7,948 nt of DNA from Terriglobia bacterium (GTDB taxonomy: Bacteria; Acidobacteriota; Terriglobia; UBA7540), in contig JASIKV010000033.1 in the NCBI GenBank assembly GCA_030049455.1, positions 1 through 7,948 of the forward strand, given 5' to 3'. Positions 1 through 5,950 of this stretch are shown piece after piece. The stretch's first letter is position 1, and the number at the start of each line of letters is the position of its first letter. Made by a program: the position numbers and the translations under genes. The notes below the pieces were generated by a model, which saw only the letters and a list, made by a program, of their open reading frames with translations, did no database searches and was not told the origin of the DNA.

Positions 1-2666
1 AAGCGCATGGCTCCGGCCGCCAGAGTGATTCCCGCGATGATTCCAATGGCCATCAAAAATGAAGTCTCGCGCAGGACCATGCCCGTCACTTCTCCGCGGC
101 TTGCACCCAGTGCCATGCGGATGCCGATTTCGCGCGTTCGCCGCGCCACCGTAAACGCCATCACGCCGTAAATTCCCACGCAGGCGAGCAACGCGGCGAG
201 CGCGCCGAAGAAGCCGGTGAGCCGCGCGAACAGGCGCTCCTGGAAGAGCGATTTGTTGATCTCCTCGACTTGTGTGTTGACGTCGTACAGCGCCAGGTTT
301 TGGTCCATGTCTTTGGCGACGCGGTAGACGGCGCTTTCCAGGTCCACGGGATTTCCCGTGGCGCGAACCTCAAAGTCCATCGGGGCTTCCCGCGGGTTCT
401 GCAGGTAGGGCAGATAGACCGTGGGAGGAACGTCACGGCGCAGGCTGCCGTATTTGGCATCGCCCGCGACACCTACAATGGACATTTGCGGGTTCTTGTT
501 GCCGCCAAAACTGAAACTGCGGCCGACGGGATTTCCATCACCCAGGAAGCGGCGAACGAAGGCCTGATTCACCACGGCCACGCGAGGTGCGGTGGCGGTG
601 TCGCCGTCGTCCACAGCGCGGCCGAGCAAGACGGGAATTCCCATCGTCTCGAAAAATCTCGATCCCACACCGTTGAGATAAGTCTGCAAGTCATCGGCCT
701 TTTCGCCGGGCTTCAGGGTGTATCCCGGAATCTTAACGTAGGTCGTGGAAATCGAGCCGCTGAGCAGCCTGTGGAAAGACATCGAAACCGAGCGCACGCC
801 GGGCACGGATTCCACGCGCCGCGCCAGCTCCTGATAAAAAGCCGCCAGGCGCTGCCCATCGTACCCATCTTGCGTAGGGTCGATTTGAAACAGCAGCAAG
901 TTTTGAGTATTGAATCCGGCATTCAGGTTCTGCAAATTGGCGAGCGTGCGGACAAACATCGTCGCTCCCGCCAGCAGCAGGACGGAAAGCGCCACTTGGG
1001 CGACCACCAGCGCCTTGCCCAGCCCCATCCGCCCGCCCTTTTCCCAACTCAGGCTCGCTTGCAGCGCTCCGGAGGTTCGCTTGAGCGCGGGCGTCAGGTC
1101 CAGGCGCGTGCTGCGCAGAGCGGGGGAGATTCCGCACAGGATTCCGGTCAGCAAGGAGACGACAGCGGCGAAGCACAGAACTCGCGGGTCAGGCGTGACG
1201 CTCAAAACCATGCGCTCGCGCCCGCTGGCCAGCAAAGCAACCAGCAGGTTCGTTCCCCAGAAAGACAAAGCGAATCCCGCCGCGCCTCCCAGCGCCGCCA
1301 ACAGAATGCTTTCCGTCAAAAGCTGGCGAATCAGCCGCCCGCGCCCCGCTCCCACGGCCAGCCGCACGGCAATTTCCTTGCGGCGCGCCGCGCTGCGCGC
1401 CAGCATCAGGTTGGCGACGTTGGCGCAGGCAATCAAGAGCACGACGCCCACGACTGCCATCAGGGTGTAGAGCGGAGGTGAGAGATCTCCGCGTACACCC
1501 TCAAACCCTTTGCCGCCCGAGCTAACTTCCAGATGAGGCGTAGCCTGAGGCTTCGCGCCGGACTTGATGTCCGAAGCTAGGGCTTGCTGGAACGTCACCT
1601 CCGCGTTGGTCTTCGCTTGCGTGGCGCTCACACCCGGCTTCATTCGCGCCAGAATGACCACCCACCAGTTGTCATGGGCGGCGAATAAGGCTGCCGGGTC
1701 CGGCGTTCCACTCTGGCCGCTGGATGAAGGACTGAATAGCGACCAGCTCGGCTCAACTTGCGGCTGGCTGTGTAGGGGAAGCCAGACGTCAATCGCGTGG
1801 CCCGGCTGTACGCCAAGAAAATCCGCCGGGGTAACACCAACCACAGTGAAGGGAACACTGTTCACCGTGATCGAACGGCCCAGAAGTGCGGGGTCGCCGC
1901 CGAATCTGCGCTGCCAATAGCCGTAGCCGATCACCGCGGCGGGCGCAGCCTGAAGGCGGTCATCCTCAGGAGTCAACAGGCGGCCCACGGCCGGCTGAAT
2001 TCCCAGTGTCGAAAAGAAATTCCCGCTGACCATTTCTCCCAAGGCGCGGCTCGGCTGCCCTTCGTAGCCGACGTTCAACTCGCTTTCGGCCCCCGCCAGC
2101 GCCGCTGTTGAGGCAAATGCTTCCGTGTGGTCGCGAATCTGCTCGTAGGCGGGGTAGGAAAACGAGGTGCTGGTGGTGCGGCCGCTGTCATCGTCATTAT
2201 TCATGCTGCCCGTCAGGGAGTTCACGACGCCTGGCCACTCCTGCGAAACCCAGTCGAGCACTACGAGCTGGTGCGGGTTTTGCACGGGAAGCGACTTGAG
2301 CAGCACCGCATTCAGCAGGCTGAAGATGGCGGTGTTGGCGCCGATGCCCAGCGCCAGCGATAGAATCGCCACAAGCGCCAGTCCTGGACTGCGGCGAAGT
2401 TGGCGCGCGCCGTAGCGAATGTCCTGCCCGAGCGCTTCGAGCGTAGATTCCCAACCGGCCCCGCGTATTCCTTCCTTCACAGCGTCCGTGCTCCCCATTT
2501 CCATGCGTGCTTCGCGCCGCGCCTGTTCAGGGCTCATACCGGAGCGCATCTTTTCCTGCGCCGCGGCGTCAAGGTACGCGCGTAGTTCATCATCCATCTC
2601 GCGCTCGGCCTGCTTTTTGCGAAATAAATTGCGGACCCCGCCTGCGAAGTTATTTAAGAATGACAT
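1..2666 (-). CDS. ADOP-family orphan permease (MacB/FtsX-like), second of the pair, C-terminus cut off by the window edge
   Basis: A large inner-membrane permease of the acidobacterial duplicated orphan permease type: two MacB/FtsX permease units in one chain, with no ATPase domain. The frame is open for 888 codons from ATG 2666 to the left edge, with no stop or frameshift. Comparison with its neighbour suggests about 50 residues (the last membrane segment) lie outside. Residues 1-95 are a soluble charged N-terminal region (RKKQAEREMDDELRAYLD). Predicted membrane segments lie near 97-118, 400-422, 450-480, 495-515, 551-573, 813-838 and 867-887. Large extracytoplasmic MacB_PCD-like domains lie at about 120-395 and 575-805. 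FtsX-type loops occur at EIAVRLAVGAG (431-441) and REIGIRMALGAS (845-856). The start is supported by GAGGGAG seven bases upstream and by alignment with MSFLTN of the neighbour. Relative to that neighbour it has a polar Asn/Asp-rich insert (about 150-168) and a Ser-rich insert (about 303-330). It follows the upstream ADOP gene by 77 bases, so co-transcription is likely. The substrate is unknown. Confidence 0.93.
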   Translation of the reverse strand, partial: MSFLNNFAGGVRNLFRKKQAEREMDDELRAYLDAAAQEKMRSGMSPEQARREARMEMGSTDAVKEGIRGAGWESTLEALGQDIRYGARQLRRSPGLALVAILSLALGIGANTAIFSLLNAVLLKSLPVQNPHQLVVLDWVSQEWPGVVNSLTGSMNNDDDSGRTTSTSFSYPAYEQIRDHTEAFASTAALAGAESELNVGYEGQPSRALGEMVSGNFFSTLGIQPAVGRLLTPEDDRLQAAPAAVIGYGYWQRRFGGDPALLGRSITVNSVPFTVVGVTPADFLGVQPGHAIDVWLPLHSQPQVEPSWSLFSPSSSGQSGTPDPAALFAAHDNWWVVILARMKPGVSATQAKTNAEVTFQQALASDIKSGAKPQATPHLEVSSGGKGFEGVRGDLSPPLYTLMAVVGVVLLIACANVANLMLARSAARRKEIAVRLAVGAGRGRLIRQLLTESILLAALGGAAGFALSFWGTNLLVALLASGRERMVLSVTPDPRVLCFAAVVSLLTGILCGISPALRSTRLDLTPALKRTSGALQASLSWEKGGRMGLGKALVVAQVALSVLLLAGATMFVRTLANLQNLNAGFNTQNLLLFQIDPTQDGYDGQRLAAFYQELARRVESVPGVRSVSMSFHRLLSGSISTTYVKIPGYTLKPGEKADDLQTYLNGVGSRFFETMGIPVLLGRAVDDGDTATAPRVAVVNQAFVRRFLGDGNPVGRSFSFGGNKNPQMSIVGVAGDAKYGSLRRDVPPTVYLPYLQNPREAPMDFEVRATGNPVDLESAVYRVAKDMDQNLALYDVNTQVEEINKSLFQERLFARLTGFFGALAALLACVGIYGVMAFTVARRTREIGIRMALGASRGEVTGMVLRETSFLMAIGIIAGITLAAGAMR

Positions 2667-2673
2667 GAATGAT

Positions 2674-2680
2674 CTCCCTC
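2674..2680 (-). promoter_or_regulatory. Shine-Dalgarno site of the downstream ADOP gene
   Basis: The minus strand reads GAGGGAG, with seven bases between it and ATG 2666. It lies directly after the palindromic element at 2681-2732, so a hairpin in the mRNA would end one base before this site and could influence its accessibility (inference). Confidence 0.75.
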
Positions 2681-2732
2681 GTGGCATGGCCATCCTGGCC
2701 ATGACTGAACACGGGCAGGATGCCCGTGCCAC
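2681..2732. repeat. REP/BIME-like double-hairpin palindromic element, copy 1
   Basis: On the plus strand two perfect 8-bp stems with 3-base loops stand side by side: CATGGCCA-TCC-TGGCCATG (2685-2703) and CACGGGCA-GGA-TGCCCGTG (2710-2728), separated by ACTGAA. The flanks GTGG (2681-2684) and CCAC (2729-2732) also pair. The left 23 bases (2681-2703) match the reverse complement of the right 23 (2710-2732) at 19 positions, so the element can fold as two short hairpins or one long stem. The four differences are two compensated base pairs inside the short hairpins. A related copy lies at 5404-5455 in the other gap of the same operon. The element fills most of the 77-base gap between the two permease genes. 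I recognise this sequence type as a dispersed intergenic element in acidobacterial-type genomes; that is recollection and was not searched. Confidence 0.85.
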
Positions 2733-2743
2733 CAGCGAGTGCC

Positions 2744-5389
2744 TTACTCGTGCCGCAACGCCACCAAAGGATCCACGCAGGCGGCGCGCCGGGCAGGAAT
2801 GTAGGCGGCCAGAAGCGCCACGCCCCCCAGGACGCATGACCCGGCAATGAAAGTTACGGCGTCGGTGGGCCGCACGCCGTAAAGCAGGCTGGACAAAAAG
2901 CGTGTCAAGCCAAAAGCGCCGGCCAAGCCAATGCTGATTCCCACGGCAGCCAATACGATCCCCTGCCGCAGCACGAGACCCAGCACATCGATTTGCGCCG
3001 CCCCCAACGCCACGCGGATGCCGATTTCGTGCGTGCGCTGCGTCACCGCGTAGCTCATGACGCCGTAGATTCCCACCGCCGCCAGCGCCACCGCCACCAG
3101 GGCGAAGATTCCCAGCAAGGCCATGTTGAACTTGCGAGATGCCAACTGCTCGCCGGCAATCTGGTCCATGGTCGATATATCGAAGACCGGCAGGCTGCGA
3201 TCCAGGTTATCCACTCGAGCGCGGAGCGCGCCCGTCAGAGCGAGCGGTTCACCCTTGGTACGCAGGACGATGGCCATTTCCGGATAGGACATCTGCAAAT
3301 AGGGAAAGAAAATTTCCGGCTCGGGCTTGGCCACCAACCCGGCCTGCCGAAGGTCGCCCACCACACCGGCCACGGTGGTCCAGTCTTCGCCGGCCACCTG
3401 AATTCGCTGGCCCACGGGATCATCATTGCCAAAAAAAGCTCGCGCGAACGTGCGGTTAAGTACGACAACCTTGGGAGCGCCGGCGGAATCCTGGTCGGTG
3501 AAATTTCGGCCCGATACCAAGGGGACGCCGAGAGCGTGCAGGTAGCCCGGGCTCACGATGCTGATGACCGCGCCCTGGTTTACGTCCGTGCGGGTGGGGT
3601 GCCCGGCGATCTCAAACCCCGCCATCATCATGTAGCCTTCGAAAGGAAGCGAGACCGTAGCTTCCGCCGAATCAACTCCGGGAAGAGTACGCAGACTCGC
3701 CAGCAGGCTCTGGAAGAAAGCCCGCTGCTGCGCGGGTTGCTGATATTGATTGTTGGGAAGCCCCACGCGTGCTGTCAGCAGGTTGTGAGGATCGAAGCCC
3801 GGGTCCGTAAAGGTCAGATGCACGAAGCTTCGAATCAAAAGCCCTGCGCCGGTAAGCAAAACCAGCGCCAGGGCCAATTCCATCACCACCAGGGCGGCGC
3901 GAGTCCGCTCGCGCCCGGGCGTCAGCGAACCGCGCACGCCGCTTTCCTTCAACGACTCGCCGGGCTGGGTTGCTTTGGCGGCCAGGACGGGAAAGATTCC
4001 AAAGACCAGGCCGGTGAGCAGCGCTACGGCGGCGGAAAAAATCAAAACGTGAGAATCGACCTGAATGTCGGCCAAATGTGGAATGTTCGGCGGCCCCAGC
4101 ATCCGGAGGGCTGAGACGCACAAAGCCGCCAGCCACACGCCCGCCGCGCCTCCCAAAACCGCAAGCAGCAGGCTTTCCGTCAGGACTTGCCGTGCCAGCC
4201 GCCCGCGTCCTGCTCCTAGGGCCGCGCGCAGGGCCATTTCCTTTTCCCGCCGCACGCCGCGCGCCAATTGCAGGTTCGCCACGTTCGCACAAGCGATGAG
4301 CAGAACGAATCCCACCGCGCCCATCAGAACCAGCAGGGCCAGGCGGACGTCGCCCACCCGCCGCCGTTGCAACGTGATGACTTGCGCTCGCGCGCCCGCC
4401 ATCATCTTGGCGTACCCGCCTTTGTAGGTGCTCGCCAGCCCTTGGTTAATCAAAGCCAGGTTGGATTCCGCGCGTTCCAGCGCAATTCCCGGCTTCATGC
4501 GGGCGATGACGTTTACGATCATGTGCTGCTCGCCGGGAGCAATTCCGGAAATCTCGCGAAGGTCAAAGGGTATGTACAGTTCAGGCTGGTAGTTCGCGAC
4601 AAATTCGAAATCGGCCGGCAACACACCCAACACGGTGTAAGACTTTCCGTCCAGAGTGATGGCCTTGCCCACGAGCGTTGCGTTTGCGCCGAAGCGGCTC
4701 TGCCAGAGCTTGTGGCTTAAGATGCAGACCTGCGGCCCGCCGGGGCGGTCTTCATCCGGAAGAAATGCCCGGCCCAGTTCGGGCGCGACGCCGAGGACGG
4801 AGAAGAATCCCGCCGTCACCCGGCTGGCATCCAGCCGCGCGGAATCACCCGCGCCCGTCAGCGTGAGCTCCGTGCCGCCGTAGGCTGCCATGCCCTCGAA
4901 AACCTGATTTTGCCTCGCCCAGGCGAAATAGTCAGAGTCGAAGACCAACGTGTTGTTCTGGCGCGGAATGAAGTCGGTGATCCAAACCAGGCGATCGGGG
5001 TTCGTATAAGGGAGGGGGCGCAAAAGCACCCTGTTGACCACAGTGAAGATCGCAGCATTGACGCCAATCCCCAGCCCTAGAGTGACGACCGCCACGGTGG
5101 TGAAGGCGGGATCAATCCGAAGTTGTCGCAGGCCGTAGCGAATGTCCTGCCCCAGCGTTTCGAGCGTGGATTCCCAGCCGGCGCTGCGGATGCCTTCCTT
5201 CACGGCGTCGGTGCTTCCCATTTCCACGCGCGCGGCGCGCAGCGCCTCCTCGGGGCTCATGCCGGAGCGCATCTTTTCCTGCGCGGCGTCATCGACGTAT
5301 GCACGCAATTCATCGTCCATTTCGCGCTCGCCTTGCTTCTTGCGGACCAAGGCCCGGATTCCGCCGATGAGGTTGGTCAGGAATGACAT
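2744..5389 (-). CDS. ADOP-family orphan permease (MacB/FtsX-like), first of the pair, complete
   Basis: A complete 881-residue inner-membrane protein with two fused MacB/FtsX permease units and no nucleotide-binding domain. Residues 1-95 are a charged cytoplasmic region typical of ADOP proteins (EREMDDELRAYVDDAAQEK). Predicted membrane segments fall near 96-118, 350-373, 405-428, 447-471, 498-519, 757-780, 808-828 and 844-865, that is four per unit. MacB_PCD-like extracytoplasmic domains occupy about 120-348 and 520-755. FtsX-type cytoplasmic loops are EMALRAALGAG (384-394) and HEIGIRVALGA (787-797). The chain ends with the family-typical ARRAACVDPLVALRHE. An in-frame ATG at 5410 would add seven residues, but it falls inside a palindromic repeat. 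ATG 5389 has GGAGG six bases upstream and gives MSFLTN, matching MSFLNN of the paralogue, so I chose 5389. The gene lies 72 bases after the PadR gene, which usually implies PadR control. Family members are linked to efflux or envelope functions, but the substrate cannot be read from sequence. Confidence 0.95.
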   Translation of the reverse strand: MSFLTNLIGGIRALVRKKQGEREMDDELRAYVDDAAQEKMRSGMSPEEALRAARVEMGSTDAVKEGIRSAGWESTLETLGQDIRYGLRQLRIDPAFTTVAVVTLGLGIGVNAAIFTVVNRVLLRPLPYTNPDRLVWITDFIPRQNNTLVFDSDYFAWARQNQVFEGMAAYGGTELTLTGAGDSARLDASRVTAGFFSVLGVAPELGRAFLPDEDRPGGPQVCILSHKLWQSRFGANATLVGKAITLDGKSYTVLGVLPADFEFVANYQPELYIPFDLREISGIAPGEQHMIVNVIARMKPGIALERAESNLALINQGLASTYKGGYAKMMAGARAQVITLQRRRVGDVRLALLVLMGAVGFVLLIACANVANLQLARGVRREKEMALRAALGAGRGRLARQVLTESLLLAVLGGAAGVWLAALCVSALRMLGPPNIPHLADIQVDSHVLIFSAAVALLTGLVFGIFPVLAAKATQPGESLKESGVRGSLTPGRERTRAALVVMELALALVLLTGAGLLIRSFVHLTFTDPGFDPHNLLTARVGLPNNQYQQPAQQRAFFQSLLASLRTLPGVDSAEATVSLPFEGYMMMAGFEIAGHPTRTDVNQGAVISIVSPGYLHALGVPLVSGRNFTDQDSAGAPKVVVLNRTFARAFFGNDDPVGQRIQVAGEDWTTVAGVVGDLRQAGLVAKPEPEIFFPYLQMSYPEMAIVLRTKGEPLALTGALRARVDNLDRSLPVFDISTMDQIAGEQLASRKFNMALLGIFALVAVALAAVGIYGVMSYAVTQRTHEIGIRVALGAAQIDVLGLVLRQGIVLAAVGISIGLAGAFGLTRFLSSLLYGVRPTDAVTFIAGSCVLGGVALLAAYIPARRAACVDPLVALRHE

Positions 5390-5395
5390 GACGTG

Positions 5396-5400
5396 CCTCC
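5396..5400 (-). promoter_or_regulatory. Shine-Dalgarno site that fixes the start of the first ADOP gene
   Basis: The minus strand reads GGAGG, six bases before ATG 5389. This favours 5389 over the upstream in-frame ATG at 5410, which is part of the palindromic element and would place this site inside the coding region. Confidence 0.8.
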
Positions 5401-5403
5401 GTT

Positions 5404-5455
5404 GTGGCATGGCCTTCCTGGTCCCGCCCAGGCGGGAGCAGAATGCCCGTGCTAC
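5404..5455. repeat. REP/BIME-like palindromic element, copy 2
   Basis: Related to the element at 2681-2732. The left end GTGGCATGGCC-TCCTGG (one T inserted in the dash, 5404-5421) and right end GCAGAATGCCCGTGCTAC (5438-5455) match the ends of that copy with few changes. They pair with each other at 12 of 18 positions. The centre differs: instead of ACTGAA and inner arms it carries a perfect 7-bp stem, TCCCGCC-CA-GGCGGGA (5422-5437). The whole element is thus a long imperfect stem capped by a strong GC hairpin. It occupies most of the 72-base gap between the PadR gene and the first permease gene and ends just before that gene's ribosome-binding site, the same relative position as copy 1. Confidence 0.82.
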
Positions 5456-5461
5456 GACAGC

Positions 5462-5794
5462 CTATGAAGCCTCCATAATGCGCGTGATGGCCGCGAGCTG
5501 CTTTGTCCACTCGGCGGTCTCGGTTCTGAGTTGGCCGCGCCCGCGCTCGGTGAGCCGGTAATACTTGGCGCGGCGGTGGTTCTCCGTGGGGCGCCATTCC
5601 GCCTTGATCCATCCCTGCCGTTCAAGGCGCCGGAAGGCCGGGAACAGCGAGCCCGGATTCACGCGAAATACCCCCCGGCTGATCTGCTCGATGCGCTGGG
5701 CAATGCCGTAGCCGTGCCGGGGCTCGAGCTGGAGCGTTTTCAGAATCAGCATGTCCAGAGTGCCTTGCACTAAGTCGGCGGCTCTTGGGTTCAT
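5462..5794 (-). CDS. PadR-family transcriptional regulator
   Basis: A 110-residue winged-helix DNA-binding protein of the short PadR type (PadR-s1-like), acting in the cytoplasm as a ligand-responsive repressor. Family hallmarks in order: LVQGTLDMLILKTL (8-21, first helix), HGYGIAQRIEQIS (27-39, second helix), the recognition region NPGSLFPAFRRLERQGWI (46-63), the wing with NHRRAKYYRLTERG (72-85), and one C-terminal helix (about 86-107) expected to form the dimer. The length is normal for the subfamily. ATG 5794 has AGGAG six bases upstream. The gene leads the likely operon with the two ADOP permeases; PadR genes immediately upstream of ADOP genes are a recurrent acidobacterial arrangement. 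Two direct repeats overlap its promoter, suggesting autorepression. The ligand is unknown. Confidence 0.95.
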   Translation of the reverse strand: MNPRAADLVQGTLDMLILKTLQLEPRHGYGIAQRIEQISRGVFRVNPGSLFPAFRRLERQGWIKAEWRPTENHRRAKYYRLTERGRGQLRTETAEWTKQLAAITRIMEAS

Positions 5795-5800
5795 CAGGCT

Positions 5801-5805
5801 CTCCT
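5801..5805 (-). promoter_or_regulatory. Shine-Dalgarno site of the PadR gene
   Basis: The minus strand reads AGGAG with six bases to ATG 5794. It directly abuts the proximal operator-like repeat at 5806-5822. Confidence 0.7.
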
Positions 5806-5854
5806 CTAGATAATCAAGATGACCATACTCTCTTCCCCTAGATTGTCAAGAGGA
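5806..5854 (-). promoter_or_regulatory. Putative PadR operator: two 17-base direct repeats
   Basis: On the minus strand TCCTCTTGACAATCTAG (5854-5838) and TCATCTTGATTATCTAG (5822-5806) agree at 14 of 17 positions. They are spaced 32 bases start to start, about three helical turns, so both would face the same side of the DNA. The upstream copy contains the -35 hexamer; the downstream copy covers the expected transcription start and abuts the ribosome-binding site. Occupancy would block transcription, which fits autorepression by the adjacent PadR product. The assignment to PadR is inference; the repeats themselves are directly visible. Confidence 0.65.
5822..5849 (-). promoter_or_regulatory. 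Sigma-70-type promoter for the PadR-ADOP-ADOP operon
   Basis: The minus strand has a perfect TTGACA (-35, 5849-5844), a 16-base spacer and TATGGT (-10, 5827-5822, four of six consensus bases). The expected start of transcription is near 5815, leaving a leader of roughly 20 bases before ATG 5794. The good -35 with a weak -10 and short spacer suits a repressed promoter of moderate strength. Confidence 0.6.
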
Positions 5855-5881
5855 ATCTTAAAATGAGGCTTTGGGGCGCTT

Positions 5882-5920
5882 TGTGGTGGTCGTCAGTCCG
5901 CCAGTTGACGGACAGCCACA
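5882..5920. other. Inverted repeat between the KdpD-like gene and the PadR promoter, possible weak terminator
   Basis: Nested inverted repeats: inner stem GTCCG (5896-5900) with CGGAC (5909-5913) and outer stem TGTGG (5882-5886) with CCACA (5916-5920), with an asymmetric internal loop. It lies about 30 bases past the stop of the KdpD-like gene, where a terminator would be expected. No T-run follows on the minus strand; the nearest is TTTT about 20 bases further on. An intrinsic terminator is therefore doubtful. The rest of the 156-base gap (5795-5950) shows only the promoter and operator repeats. Confidence 0.3.
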
Positions 5921-5950
5921 GCAAAAGCTCCCGGGTTTGTCAGAGGATGT

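Noticed and set aside
270..1481. Long plus-strand open frame (403 codons)
   Set aside because: Antisense shadow of the permease gene in GC-rich DNA; the composition is rich in Arg, Gln, His and Gly with no recognisable domain.
1..2666. Apparent absence of a long complete reading frame across 1-2666, suggesting a broken permease gene
   Set aside because: Manual translation of the minus strand from ATG 2666 gives 888 uninterrupted codons with all family features; it only lacks a stop because the window ends.
2419..2850. Small plus-strand frame, and a minus-strand frame at 2650-2847, spanning the gap between the permeases
   Set aside because: Their products contain translated palindromic repeat (MAILAMTEHGQDARAT and TGILPVFSHGQDGHAT type), a known cause of false small proteins; both overlap the real permease genes.
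2993..4114. Long plus-strand open frame (373 codons)
   Set aside because: Antisense shadow of the complete ADOP gene, with the same biased composition and no domain.
5387..5410. ATG at 5410 as start of the first ADOP gene
   Set aside because: It lies in the palindromic element; ATG 5389 has a GGAGG site and aligns with the paralogue's start.
5882..5920. Strong intrinsic terminator after the KdpD-like gene
   Set aside because: The stem is short and interrupted and no T-run follows; kept only as a low-confidence inverted repeat.
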